Source of the DNA: Marsupella aquatica
Lineage: Eukaryota > Marchantiophyta
Direction of reading: 5' to 3'
DNA: 64,000 nt
Assembly (NCBI GenBank): GCA_973895155.1
Contig: OZ316891.1
Coordinates: forward strand, 28,954,001-29,018,000
The translations under genes were made by a program, and so were the position numbers. Below are positions 1 through 12,769 of the stretch, one piece after another; position 1 is the stretch's first letter; the number at the start of each line of letters is the position of its first letter. The notes under the pieces were generated by a model. That model was not told the origin of the DNA, ran no database searches, and was given only the letters and a program-made list of their open reading frames with translations.

Positions 1-2693
1 TAAGATGAGATGATACGTCACTGGGATGGCTAAATCACAGTGGGAGATGAAGGTGAAGCACAGATCAGGGAAAAAGTATTTGACATGAGCACTGAAAGGT
101 GAGCAATGTCATAACATGGCTTTTTAAACGAGAAGGGATAACGTACTACAATGGACGAACGTAGTGCGAAGAGCGAATCCAGGAGCTTTCTCTTCGCGAG
201 TGGTGGCGAATTGACTATTTCCCTTTTCAGGCTAAGTCATACATTGACGGATAGATCATTTATGAACAAATCTGAGTCGTTAGATCATGGCAAACTTCCA
301 CCAACACTCTCTGAAAAGTCGAGATATGCACTGACTTTTTACTACAAAAAATGCTTTTGACAACCCCCTTTCTAAGCTGAAGGCCGAGCAAACTTTGTGA
401 GTGAAATTTTCGCTGAGTCGAAGGAGTTGAAAGGGACTTTATTCTGCGCACCAGCCTATAAAGTACAGCAGGGTAAGTTGAGCGTCTCTTACGAGCTCTG
501 AAGATGCTGCCGTTAATCAATAAAAGTTGTTCTTCCCATGATCCTCACACCATGTGAGAGAGCAAGCATTTGACACGAGTGACAGTCACGCTATGCCAAT
601 GTTCGAATCGACAACTTACTGGCTAAACCTTTTTATTTTAAAAACAATATTTATAAAACGTTCTACAGCAATGCATGCAAAGTGTGAATGTTGAGGGCCT
701 CAATTGACATGGGCGTGACGTCCTGAGCATAACCCTCATTAGTAGGTGAAGTAAAGAGACAAGAATAAACCGTCACTAATAAGTACTTATGTTGCGTCAA
801 GAGTAAAACGCTGAGCGCAGACCAGAGCAGCGCCAAGAGATGGCCAGAAACAAAGGTACAAAGCTTGGTTCCATTGAGAACAAATACAACTATATAATAA
901 CAATTGGCAATTTGTTGGTAAGCGAAGAATCTTACGAAGAATCCGAAGATGGTGCAATTCTTTTTTAATTTAAAAGTTCATTTATTTTTTCATCCCATAA
1001 ATAAACTATTAATGCCCTTTGTGATTTTTCACTTTGTATTTTTCTGCATTCTTGGAGAATTGGATGACCTTGTTAGGAAGACTATCCTTTAGTTTCACTA
1101 CAACCAGTAAAAATAAATATCTCTTAGGGCTTCTAAATGTATTTGGGGTCCTGTTACCAGAAAGTTATTGGCAATAATAAACCCTCAAAACTTGAGCTGA
1201 AGCTCTCGTTTGTTGGGGCAATATATCCCACCATGCCCTGTAAATAGGATTTTACAATACACTAAGGCACTCAAGGATCATGACTCACTTAGTTAACTGT
1301 GATTCCATAAATATGTATGATTCCATTCATGAAGCATTTTTGTGAGTCCCCAGGTTGCATTGTGGATGGCAGGGAGTGGGTTCAAGGTGCACTAAGTGGG
1401 TTTGTGGGGAGCAGTTCAAAGTGGGGGTTAGGGGAGGCAACTATATGCAGTGGGTTAAAGGGTTTGCAACCAACAATGGGGACCAGGTTTGCAACTGAGG
1501 GCAGAAATGTAAACTGAGTTCCTTCATCTGCCCTGATCCCCCAACGCTGATAAAGGTTTTTACCAGTTAAATTCCTTTCCTCCGTGGGTTCTCCAACTTC
1601 CTGGCCTCCCCTCTATTAGGGCATCTTAAACTAGCTGTTTCCTGGAGGTTTCCCGTGGCCAAAATGTTGTTGGACGAGTCACAGACCAAAATATGTGTTT
1701 CCCGCAAACCATGGCCGTCAGTAACTTGTCCGAGTGAAATGCTTTGGCGCCCTTTTGATAATGGTTGGCCCTCGTTGAAACATCAATGATGTGCTCTCTT
1801 TTGGAGGGTGAGGCGTGATCTGTCTCTAACCAAATCCCAGACTTGGTAAATCTGACCAAAATCTCGGTTTTAGGCATGACCGTGGACAAATATTTTCCAG
1901 CACTACTGTCCAAAACTTCCTCGGAACATGCAGGTTTGAGAGGGTCTTAATAGGTTTCTTTCCTGTGGGATAGTGTCTCGGGGTTGGGTGCCTTTTGTTT
2001 GGAGCCAGTGTGTTATAATCCTCCTCACCTCCAGCACAAGGAGCAATACCAAAATGATCCAAGTATCATGGAACCAATGGGTGAGTAGCATTGAGTGCAA
2101 AACATACAGAGGGTGAGGGGCACATAAATGGGGGACAGGGTGTATGAATTCCCATCTACCCTTAGGCTGTACTCCCTCCTCCAGTCCTCCTGTACAACTG
2201 CAATCATGGTCGTCTACATGGACTTCTGATTGGGTGAGAACTTTAAATGCTTCTCAGCTAGTTACATAGTATCTCTATTGAATACAGTGTACAGGAGCAT
2301 CAGGGGGTAGGAGGGGGAGTATTCATACCCCCTGGCCCCTGGTCATGGGACCTATCTTTAATAAAGTTGCTTTGAAAACCCTTATCTAGTAAACGCATGA
2401 GTAAGGCCCAATTTCCCAGAAGCCTCCAAAACCGCCAGCCAAAAGTAATATTGAGGGGACCAATCTCCAGCTGCTCACAGGCAATGACAATTAAACAATA
2501 CCGAATTCACCTATGCTTGGATTTGTTAGACCCTTCTCTTTCCAACCTTTCACTGCCCAAGTCTGATTTGCTGCATGCCTTGTGAGTCTTATGCATATAT
2601 TACCAGAAAACCCTCGGTCCCTAACCTCTAATTTCCATTGAAACATTCTATCCACTATCTGGTCATGACTTGGTCTTGTGTTTTTAGCATGTA
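1..2693. other. Intergenic, no gene recognised
   Basis: I see no recognisable coding sequence here. The open frames are all under 100 codons and have no motif that I know. The composition is moderately AT-rich, with G/C runs near 2300-2340. Nothing resembles a tRNA or rRNA. Confidence 0.6.
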
Positions 2694-2701
2694 CTCAAAG
2701 G

Positions 2702-3005
2702 GGTAATTGTAGCATGCGAGCAAACGGGGAAATGTTTCTTGTTAGGAGGGAAAAAGTTGGAGGAGAAAACCCCTCATGGCTACCAAACCTAGTCCCTAGC
2801 TAGCCAAACCTGGTTAGTAAAACCCAATTCCAGGACTCCTCTTTTGCTAGTGAGCTCGCAGCCACATGGAGTCTTAGAGATGCACTGGAAATACAAAAAT
2901 CAGCAAAAGATCAAAAGACATTAAGAAACACTCATGACTCTCTAACAGTACTCTCCTCGCTAGCAAAAATTCATATTCCTGTATGCTCACATCATACAAT
3001 ACCTC
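2702..3005. mobile_element. hAT-like MITE, about 304 bp, with 8-bp target site duplication
   Basis: The element is flanked by an 8-bp direct repeat, CTCAAAGG, at 2694-2701 and 3006-3013. Its ends form imperfect terminal inverted repeats: the left end reads GGTAATTGTAGCATGCGAGC, and the reverse complement of the right end reads GAGGTATTGTATGATGTGAG. It has no coding capacity. An 8-bp duplication is typical of hAT elements, so a non-autonomous hAT MITE is the natural call. A second, inverted copy lies at 58389-58685. Confidence 0.7.
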
Positions 3006-3013
3006 CTCAAAGG

Positions 3014-6000
3014 CCAGTGATGTTAGTCATGGTTTGTTTAGGTTGGCCATGGGTACGAGGTGCATGGGTAACTCTAAGGTTGCCTTTCATCATGTTGAGT
3101 GTCTTACGGATAGTCCTAAACTTACACAGCCCCATATCTGATTTGCCCCACTACAATGGCCAGCACAACTACAAAATCTTACACTTCACTTGCCATTGCT
3201 CTGACAAACTAGTTTCCCCAACCCGTGGGGCTCGCCAAAAACTAATGAAATAATTTTGGCCATGGACAAACTACAACTGAAGATGCATTTTCCATGGCTA
3301 AAACTGCCTCTTGTACATAGCTAGCACCCGCTGCCCCGTTATTTTTGAATTTTCTCAATTTTTTGAAATGCAACTAGGGTTTGAATGAACCACACATTTT
3401 GGTTGGATGAATAAGGTGTGTCAAAGCATTGCCACAAGCAAATATCTTATGACTATAATTTTTGGACGTCTGATCCTAACGGGGCATGTATTTATGTAGC
3501 CCATAAAGTTTTTGTCCCTGTCATAAGACCAGTTTATGTCCTTGGCCATACTTTACTTATGGCCCGGATTGTGCCAACAGGTTTCAAACTGGAGAGCTGC
3601 TTACCATTCAGCCTGGGGCCAGTTGATGACCAGAGTGAATCCCGGCTAGTATTTGACCCGATATAGGAGTGAGGCACATGCATGCAACTATGTGCGGGTC
3701 CACATTGATTAACCTTGACATTGCCTTTCATTCTTAACCCATCCCTGCATTACTTCACTGATGGGGATTGCACCCTAAGTTTCTCTTGTGAACAGGATCT
3801 CCTTTAAAGATATGGGAAATCAATGGCGGTCGAGGCAGTATTATCTCAGTGGCAAATTTTTGCTAGATTTCACCTCAAACAGTCTTCGCCACTTTTGGCA
3901 AAAATTAGTTAGTTTTTGTGTCCCCCTTAGCCAGTTTCACATCTAGTTGCAGGCCCCATTAACCAGAATCTAAGGGTTATCCTTAAATCTAGGGAGATCT
4001 AAAGCCCATAAATTCACCCAAAAAATATTCCTAACATCTTCTCCTTTCACACACCTTACATTCGCCACGCTAATAAGGAAAACCTTAATGATTACAATGG
4101 GTCGAGGGACCCATGGAAGAAGCTTGACCCTTCCAACTTATCCAGAGACCTTGTGATTGAGCCTTGCAAGGAAAAGCTATGGCGGAACACCTAAGCCTGA
4201 ATTCTAGTTAGGAGTAGGACATGGGCACCGACACACAAAGACGAGAGGGAATCTTTCCGCCCCTTCGTTCCTGAGAGAACTACAATCCCTCGTGTTTCGT
4301 CCATCGACTCGATTGCGATTTTGTCTGGCACCGATTGCAATGCTGGTGGGCCGCTGAAAGAGGGAGACGGGAGCCGTCCATCATGTTATTTGGGCAGGAG
4401 TGTCGGAACTCATGGCGGCTGCTGTGGGCCTTGCGCAACAATTGTCTGTAGCTTCGTATAATAATACTAATCGCCATCATTCTATCTTCGTCATCAATAG
4501 TACTTCTCTGCAAAGTAGCTCTGCCCGAACAGGCTAGCCCCAACGATTTATCATCCTGCGGTAGCAGTAAAGAAGACAATTCTATCGATCTGATGATGAG
4601 GCCGTTCCAATGCCATGCGGCATGCGCGCCTCTGGCGTGGGTTGGTGCTTCTGACGTGGACATCTGCACCTTTATGCCGTGTCGAGGTCGCTACTGGGCC
4701 GCTCTCGGCTCTACGGTCCTGTAATTTTCTCCGCCATGTCCGGTACAGAAATGTTAAATTCAGTGAGTTCAGGTACAGGTGGGGTGGGGTGGGGTGCGGT
4801 GCTCGGTTAGCTGTAAGGCTGCAACGATATGTGGAGTCGGATCGTCGGCACTCGGCAGTCTTGTCCCGTTCGAAGACCACATCAACAACGAGAGGAGGAA
4901 AATCCGCATCCTAGGAGACACTTATTAACGGTATCATTCCACAGATTGAGTGTAGCAAAAGCTGTTCATATCCGCGGTATGTACTTCTTCACTCATGACT
5001 TAGTTTTGTATGTGGCTCCTAGGGGAAATATTCACCGGGCAGCATGCTAGACTGATTGAGCAAGCTAAGCTAATATCTGAAGTTTGACAAAGTTATACAG
5101 AACTCAGCGTTGTGGGTGGTATCCAGCCGGTGCTCAATTAGTCATAAGGAGGACGAGTCAAAATGGACTGGAGGTCAATGAGAATGAGTTAGATTGGAGA
5201 CGTGCTCAATAAGATGAGGTGCGACTGAATTGGGACCGACATCCATACTTACGTCGAACTTCACCCCAAGGTCAATTGGGACGATAAGAACAATTTGCGA
5301 TCCTAATTTTCTACTTGATCGACTGATCTTTGATAGTAAGCCGAAACCTTCTGCAGTGTAAGAAAGCAAATGTACAACGAGAGGAAGAATCCAAAACAAT
5401 ACGGTAGCTACTTTTAACATTCCGTGATGTCAGCAGTGCTCCGGCTAATTTGGTAGTGTTTAGCCATAAGGGTACATTTCGCTGAAGGTTTGTTCACTTC
5501 GTTACACAACCGCTCGTAAGAGGTGCCTTTTGACTACGGTCTCTCTGCAAGACTTGATCGGTGACGGTATCATGCACTCATCCTAGAGCGTAGCTAACGA
5601 AGGTTGTTCAGGGAGCTACGCAGTGGGGCCAGATTTATCTTGTAGCCTATACAATATTTAGTTTCTCGATTACCTTCCGCAAATATATTATTAATTGTGT
5701 GGAGAAGAATGAACGGAGTACTGATCGTTTGCGAAGCACACTTGATTATACGCTTGGGACAACTCGCCGTGTAGGAGCAGACTGTTCATGGAGTAACATC
5801 TTGGATCTAGAACGAAGACACGCGAACTCTCGACGAAGAGAAGAACTAGAGGATAAGCTTCAACATTGATTCACATTACGGATTGATCTTGATTATTGAC
5901 CACAGCAGTCAATCCACCTAATTCACCCCTAATAACTTGCGGAATGAGTGGCACTATTTACTCTCTGAATCTTACGAGTTCCCCCCGGTTTCTCGCCTCA

Positions 6001-7810
6001 CTAAGATCGGATTCTACTGGACCTTACAACATTTACCTACGACAATTGTCCCAACATTCATCCCCTGAATTGCCCACGATAACCTGCCTCCTACCCACAA
6101 TTGTCACCCTGATGGACGTATCAAGTGGTTTATTTGCCCACAACAACTCGGCTAACAAAATCCACACAGGAATCCGTACCATGCATCTTACAATAGCTCG
6201 CGTCCCATGGTTCGTCATACACCAATCCATCTTAGCATCGCTTAGTACCCCTCATGCTTCTTGCAGATCTCCGACTTATTTTCGCCGCTGCTTAAGATCA
6301 GGTGAGTGACCTTGGCCCATGAACCACAATCATCCTCCCTATTTGTCCACAGTACCAGGATTGAAGACCCCTACCTGCTGCCAAAGCTTTCAACTTGTTC
6401 TCGACATGTGCTTAGTAAAAATTCAATCTAGAACAATGACATCTCACAAGCTGTGCGATCGATGGAGCACGGCCAGATATGTTTGGGAACTCCAGCGGCT
6501 GCTATAACGATCATAACAAAAGTTAACGGCGTCCACGAGATTTCCGAGGGGCAATCTCGACGACCAAAGCCCCTGAATACTGGAACAACAGAGGAACTTG
6601 CGTTAAAAGAAAGACTACCCTTTCAGCCTTGGAAAAGTTGTGCATGCATTTAATGACGACTGTACGAGAACCTGGCGAATGGGAGTCGAACATTTGCCCG
6701 ACATTCCCGAAAACTAGGTCAAGAAAGACGTATCTACGCAAATTGCTCGAGTGAACATCCTTCGCCATCCAAATCACGGACAACAACGAATTGCGACAAA
6801 ACCAGAAGAGCTTTGTGAAAATAATTTTTCGATCTCCAAAAGTATTGTACAGGAAAAAGAGAGGGTAGGTGGGTACGGCAATGACATTGTTTAAACGCAA
6901 ACAAGCCGACCGTTTGACTTAAGAGGTCTGTCTATGATCTCTGCTCACCTCTCATAATGAATGAAAAACGAATGGCTTCATCATCAGACTGAGCATTCAC
7001 AGTATCTCATCCAACTAGTTTGAACCACGACATTGAGTTCCGCTTCAGTGACACCTTTTGAAATGTTTTATCACAATTCCACATTAAAGCGTTCTATCAG
7101 GGTAGAATATAGTAACTGAAGAACAAACGATATTGCCTACGGACACGAGGTCACAACCCACTGATCGTGCCTGGCCTCCAAGATCGAGTACGATAGAAAC
7201 GAAGGATGGTTTCCTTCGCCCTCGACTCCACTCCAGTCAGTAATAATTCATTGAACAGACTGATTGTCAATATGGCCTTCAAGCAGTAGGCTCCAATGTT
7301 CTGTTGAAGTGGACCTGCTACGTTTCTTTTTTTCTCTCGCGATCTGCGAAAGGAATAGCACAAGCTGCTAACTCAATAACGCCGCCTCCCGTCGACGTAG
7401 TCCGACTGCAAAAACAACATCAAACCAGATCTTCTCAGTCTCACACTCCCGATTACTCTCCTCTCGTCCTCACACCCCAGAAAACATATGATCCTGATAC
7501 ATTGAACTATTAGTAGAACTGTCAATTTTTCAGCTAGACGGCTCCTCCAAAAGAATCCTACATCAGCATGCCCTCTTCTTTCATCACGGTGTAGTCCACC
7601 TGAGACAACGCCGGCAAGGGACTAAAGAAATTCGTATGACAAGATCCAGATGTCAGGAAGCTGAGGACAACCCTGGACATTCGCCAGTGAGTGGTTCTAG
7701 TTAAACCACCTCAGACAATGGAAGGCGGCTGTGAAGAGCAACCCACGAAACAACAAATTGGACCGGAATTAAATTGAAAGCTCCGAAGGTTGACAACTAT
7801 ATCTCTCTGG
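3014..7810. other. Intergenic, no gene recognised
   Basis: Several mid-length open frames occur on both strands, for example 4551-4880 minus and 5896-6309 plus. None has a recognisable domain, a homologous neighbour or convincing codon use. A short GGGGT-rich run lies near 4781-4800. Untranslated or regulatory sequence of the 7811-8701 gene may extend into the right edge. Confidence 0.5.
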
Positions 7811-8701
7811 TCAAGAGAGGTAGGGTTGCTCCCAAGGCTGTCTACTCACCGAAGATCCCTCGTAAGGACTACGAACGTATGAAGTAGTCCCGTCGCTGTA
7901 AGGTGGAACGTATACCGAAGGTGGAAGCCTGTCGTCTCGATACCTTACTGGGTAGCGGCCATGACGGTACGCAGACTCAGCTGCATCTTGAAGAGCCGTC
8001 TCAGGGAAGCTGTCCTGCCTTCCATAGTGAATCTTCCCATGATCTCTCGGAGAGTAGAGAGCAGCAGTGGCGTTGTCCGGGTACACGTTTTCAACAACAG
8101 TGCCATCGTCCTCGAACTTCCGCTCCACTTGCACGGGTATGACCGGCACAACATGACCTCGGGGGCTAACGTACCGAGGGTCATCATATCGTCTGCCAGT
8201 TCGCCTGTACTCCTCCTCCTCTCGCCGGTCACGAAAATGGGCAGTAGTGTGGCCCAAAATCCCAGAACTGTGGCCCGAATACCCAGCACTGTGGCTGTGG
8301 CCATGGGTGAGGCTCGAGTGCCCACCATGCCTGTGCCTATCCCGACCATAATCGTCTGTGTAGCCCTCTCGAAACCGATACCCCTCGATGGGAACGCCGT
8401 TCAGGTAGCCCTCGCGCTCATACTCACGTTCGTAAATCTGCTCGTTGATGGCTTCCACCTTCCTGCGCTCTCCCTCAGGGCCCTCGTATCCCAGCTGGGC
8501 AATGGTTTTCGCGTCCATGTCCTCCAGCCTCTGCTTGGGAGGACTTCCCAAGTGCTCGAAGCCCACCGGCTGCCCAGTGTACTCGTACCCTCCGCCATGG
8601 ACTACGCCATACAGTGGCCGTGAGTGCGCACGACGTTCATACTCGTCCAATTCATCGCTGCGTCGTCTATGGTGAGCGAACCCTGGGAGAATGTTCTCCA
8701 T
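7811..8701 (-). CDS. Orphan His/Tyr/Arg-rich, probably disordered protein (296 aa)
   Basis: This is an uninterrupted 296-codon frame, the second longest intact one in the window, in a locally GC-richer stretch. The start chosen is the first ATG (8699-8701), preceded by pyrimidine-rich sequence. The protein is hydrophilic and low in complexity: charged and aromatic residues (Glu, Arg, Tyr, Asp) dominate, and a His/Gly/Ser-rich stretch lies around residues 125-155 (RHRHGGHSS, then repeated GHS). I see no signal peptide, membrane segment or catalytic motif. Its second half has Pro/Tyr-rich patches such as VPPYSDG and RSPYEG. I do not recognise a family. A disordered scaffold, stress-related or RNA-associated protein is possible but unproven. 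The antisense 220-codon frame at 7961-8623 is best read as a shadow of this gene. Confidence 0.65.
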   Translation of the reverse strand: MENILPGFAHHRRRSDELDEYERRAHSRPLYGVVHGGGYEYTGQPVGFEHLGSPPKQRLEDMDAKTIAQLGYEGPEGERRKVEAINEQIYEREYEREGYLNGVPIEGYRFREGYTDDYGRDRHRHGGHSSLTHGHSHSAGYSGHSSGILGHTTAHFRDRREEEEYRRTGRRYDDPRYVSPRGHVVPVIPVQVERKFEDDGTVVENVYPDNATAALYSPRDHGKIHYGRQDSFPETALQDAAESAYRHGRYPVRYRDDRLPPSVYVPPYSDGTTSYVRSPYEGSSVSRQPWEQPYLS

Positions 8702-9150
8702 TGCAACCCTTTCTCCGACTCAAATCCTGTGATCTGCCACAGAAACAACAGCCATTCACCATCAGCCCAAGATCAATCGTCTGTGATCTAACCCTCCAAA
8801 ATAGACACTCAGAATACGGCTCTTGTCGACGAGGATTGAGATTTTAAGTTTGGTAGTCATGTGCTCGGTCGCTCTAGCTCGCCACGTGAGAACACAGACA
8901 AGACCACCACAAATCACTCTCGTTTGGTGAATGAGAGCACCCACCGAGGAAGGATTCATCCACAGCACACGACCACAAGAACGTGGACCCATGACCAAGG
9001 TCAAAATTTTATCGTTCCACATCCGAGATCTCTCTTCACACTCGTCGGACATGGCATGGAACATTCTTTTACGAGAAAGAGTAGCTACACAACCCACTCA
9101 CCACTAGACCTTAACGACTTACAGGACAAACAAGAGATTTGGTCAGAAAC

Positions 9151-9470
9151 CTTGGTCGAGACCACCCGAGGAAATCAGAAAGCGTCCGGGTCATGAACGG
9201 ATGCCGCTACATAGTCACGAAAGACAACATATTGGAAGATCAAGCATCTCACGGAATGAGGAGGAGAAATCGGGCCCTTTTTTCGTCACTACCTCCCGAC
9301 CAGACCTTCGTCGAGACCACCAGAGGAGAAAATCAGGAAATCAAAAGCGACCGGGTCATGACCACCGCCTGTCGCTACACAGTCATGAGAGACAACAGTA
9401 TGGAAGATCAACCATCCGAAGGCATGAGAACCAAGGTCGAAGGAGAAATCAGGCACTTTTTCCTTACTAC
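9151..9470. repeat. Two-copy tandem duplication, period about 157 bp
   Basis: The two diverged copies begin near 9153 and 9310. Both contain GTCGAGACCACC, then GACCGGGTCATGA or a close variant, a GCTACA-CAGTCA/TAGTCA segment, GA-GACAACA, and TGGAAGATCAA. An open frame (9139-9690 plus) runs through both copies. The repetition alone explains its length, so I do not call it a gene. Confidence 0.7.
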
Positions 9471-11754
9471 CAACCTGCTGCAATCCGATTCGGTGAGATG
9501 TCCGTCCGATTGCCTGAGCTCTGTTCCCCGAGAAAAGAAATGGGACTTCCTACACGATAACGTAACGCACACTCGACAGCTCCCCGCTGCCTGTCTGCCT
9601 CCCGTGCCTGCTTTGTTGGGTGGGTGGGTTCGGATGGGCTGGAATGGAAGCTCGCCCAGCATCAATCTACAGATAGCTTTGCCAGACTAACAAGTTTCCT
9701 CTGACTGCCTTACGTCTTCGGGAGGGCACTCTCTGTCAACTTTATTTGTCTCGTACTCTCGGAATCATCAAGAATAATAGTTACATAGCACAGTCATCGT
9801 GTATGTGTCTACAGTCGGAACTCTACTCCATAACTACAGTAGTACTCAGTACATACCTGCAGTCTTCCGTTACAAAGGAATGTATTTACAATATGTGTGT
9901 AAACAGGCGTCTCAAACCAGCTCATTCCCATAGGTTTGCTGGTGTGCCAGCTCATTCCCATAAGTATGCTGGTGTGGGCTCGTCACGGACCAAAAATCTC
10001 TGATTCCGCAAAATTTTCACTTCAGCAAAGTTGGCGGCCAGCGCATTAGTGTCGGCATGAAAAATCACCCCGTGCAGAATATGTCAGTGTTCTTCAAAGC
10101 ACCATTGTCCATGGCAAAACCTGGATCCACCAGGAACCTGGATCCACAGGGTTTCACCATTTTTAGTATCATTTTCCTGAAATTGTGAAGCAAAGTCTCA
10201 CCCTAGAGGAGAAAAATGTATAAAAGTGAGAAATCTTGGAAACTTCTCATTTTGTGTGGACAGTGGTGGTTTAAGTCCTTGGTGCCCTCAAAAATCATTG
10301 GCGCACTCCCAATTGATCTACAAGGGAGTTTTGAAACTCATCTCAAACCAAAACCCTTCTGGATTAAGTTTGGCTGAAAGTTGGGTTTTGGTAGTTGCTG
10401 ACATAGATTTCTCACAGCAGCTGACTGAAAAAAACATGGGAAACCGTAGGTATGAGACGGTTTAGTAAAAGCAACTGAAATCTAGGATAAGGACCTTTGG
10501 TTTCAATTATGCACTAATATTTGGGCAATTTGTTTGAAATTTGGATTGCGATAACTCACTTATACCCTTGACAAACTTGGATAGTAATCTTTTGGTGAGA
10601 AATTTAGGTTCTGACTTCTCCTCAATATCAAGTTTTGGAGTGAGCCTGCAGTCTGTGTGGGGAGCTTGTGGAAAGAGCTTTCTAATGATGCCACTTTTGC
10701 CTACTCAAAGTTTGTCTACGATAAGAGCCATTCTCACAAAGTTCTGGGCTTCACCTGGTCCATTGGATCTGCCCTTGGCTGTGCACTTTGGCATCAGAAC
10801 GCTGATTGCAACAAGGTCTCATAATCTTCAAACAACGTTTGAAGCCAAGATTTGTGCCCCCCTAAGCAACCCAAAATACTCATCCAAGTGTGGCCTGTGA
10901 CCAGATCTCAGGCGGGGACTGTGCAAAAAATCTTGTCCAAGCAAAGGTTTAAGATGGAGACCCAATGCAAGCTTATAAAGCTCTACACAAATCTGTTGCA
11001 CAAGATTTTCAAAGTTGACGTCTAGATGGACCAACAAGTTTGAGAGATGAAGAGGATATATTAACAACTTCTACAAAAAATCAGAGACGAAATCTTACTG
11101 CAACCAACTGATTGGGGTGGTCTATCCAAACTCAAGATTTTCAGAATGTGAAACTTCTTCATTTGCTTCAAATGAAACTTTGTCACAAGGGATTAAATTT
11201 GTTTTGCAAAGCAAACTGGAACACAGCCAATTACACGGTCCTGTGGAAAATACAACAACGACAGCAGGCTTCCAGTGGTCACCCACACATTTACTTCACC
11301 ATGTAGGTGGATTAGATACATTTATTATGCATTATTGCTTTATACAGCAATACTCGTAATACGAGAAGATCAAACACATCTTCTGTGACTGTATTTCCTA
11401 TTTAGCACCACCCAGAAGACCCAACCACAACCACCCTAACGCTACCCTAACGCTGGGTACACACCGGCCAAAAGACCCACTGTTCTTCTCCATACCACCC
11501 AAAAGACCAAACCAAGGCTACCCTACCCCACGATAGAGACCTTATGAGGTGAGGGCCTACTTCTGGACATGAAGTGAAGTCCCAATCCAGACTTAAATTA
11601 GGTCAGCCAAGAAGTTAAAACTCTTACCAGCCTTTTACCAGGATTTATAGTAGGCTTTTAGTTCCTTGCTGTGGTCGGGGACTCACTGGGTTTGTCCCTT
11701 CGTTTTTTACCCAGAATTGGATCGCCTACCTTTGAGATTTTCACCTTGTTTTCT

Positions 11755-11998
11755 GCCTGGATTTAGATCTTTTGCCTTTGGGATCAATCCAGTCTCCGGG
11801 TTTGGCACTTTTTGTGCCTGGATTTAGATCTTTTGCCTTTGGGATCGAGTCCCCCAGTTTGGCACGTTTTGTTCTTGGCAGTGTGATATATACCTAAAGC
11901 AATCATATCTACAGTAGATATCTGAATTACACGTTTTGTTCTTGGCAGTGTGATATATACCGAAAGCAACCATATGTAGAGTAGATATCTGAATTACA
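11755..11998. repeat. Compound tandem repeat, two adjacent doublets
   Basis: The first doublet (11755-11815 and 11816-11872) repeats GCCTGGATTTAGATCTTTTG and then CCTTTGGGATC with a TTTGGCAC tail. The second doublet (11873-11938 and 11940-11998) repeats TCTTGGCAGTGTGATATATA and ends with TAGATATCTGAATTACA. The CCTTTGGGATC..TTGGCA part recurs near 61209-61245, just before the (TA) microsatellite, which marks it as a dispersed repeat. Confidence 0.75.
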
Positions 11999-12189
11999 GT
12001 CAGGTAGGATGGGGTTTCTATGATGATGGTACGAGATTGGTAATTTGGTTACAGTTGGGTGTGCAAATAATAAACAATCATTCAATTTCTCTCCATTGAC
12101 TTAGCAGTTGTGAATTGAAGTGTACTGCATTTTGTGGTCCAGACCGCTCTCATTTCAACAACCAGAATTTCTGGACCACAAATATTTCT

Positions 12190-12461
12190 TCGTCCCTCTC
12201 TAATATTGCGATATAAGAGCTGGTGATCAGGAACGTAACCTTCTTCAGTCTTTAATTCTTCAACAGAGCATTGAGCTCAGCGTAAAACTCCTTTGCTTTT
12301 GGGTGGGATGCTCTGCCTCCCGCAACAAAGCGACGAGTCTCGTTCTCAATCTCAATCCAGGTTCTCTCTGGCTCCTTGCGGATTCCTTGTTCATGCATCA
12401 AACTGCGTACAACCGAGACCTGCCAGGAATTAGAAGACAAAAGGTTTAGATCAAATTCCAA
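12190..12461 (-). pseudogene. PPR protein E/E+ fragment (relic)
   Basis: The minus-strand frame from 12461 contains the hallmark E/E+ segment of plant PLS-class PPR proteins: RSLMHEQGIRKEPERTWIEI, then FVAGG..SHPKAKEFYAELN. The frame meets a stop after LLKN at 12252. Moving to another frame at that point continues the expected text (ELKTEEGYVPDHQLL), so a small indel has broken it. No PPR repeats lie upstream, and no DYW domain follows. It lies about 300 bp downstream of the intact PPR gene on the same strand, so it is probably a remnant of a tandem duplicate. An unrecognised exon of the neighbour is unlikely, because that gene has its own complete E+ and DYW parts. Confidence 0.75.
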
Positions 12462-12769
12462 AATGAATCACTCAAATTGTGAAGTCCAGTTTGTCCTGTT
12501 ACTTTTAGAGTAGTCATTGGAATTAAAGCTTCTGAGCCACTCTTCCTAAGATGGTATCATAAAATGGAGATCTAGAACCCCCCTACGAATGACTTACCAG
12601 AAATGCAAGTATCGATGGTTGCATAAAAACCTCTCCAAACGATGCATCTTTACGAAAGTATGTTCTTCCTTGAACCAAGCAAACAGAGAAGGCCTGACTG
12701 TGTCTCGGCTGCCAGAAAGTACTGGTTTAGATTCACTCTCCAGCCAGAGCAACACAGCTATCAACCTGG

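Larger units (their letters stand above)
8702..12189. other. Intergenic with small tandem duplications
   Basis: There is no recognised gene. The stretch holds the 9.15-9.47 kb duplication, a two-copy 30-bp repeat (about 9918-9977, core GCTCATTCCCATA), and the compound dispersed repeat at 11755-11998. The region next to 8701 probably contains the promoter of the orphan gene, but I see no clear TATA box. Confidence 0.5.

Noticed and set aside
4551-4914. Overlapping frames of about 100 codons on both strands
   Set aside because: There is no motif, and both strands are open because of local composition.
5896-6309. 137-codon plus-strand frame
   Set aside because: It has no recognisable domain or codon pattern and lies in otherwise featureless DNA.
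7961-8623. 220-codon plus-strand frame antisense to the orphan gene
   Set aside because: It is a shadow in GC-rich coding DNA. The minus-strand frame is longer and starts and stops cleanly.
9139-9690. 183-codon plus-strand frame
   Set aside because: Its length results from a tandem duplication and no family is visible.
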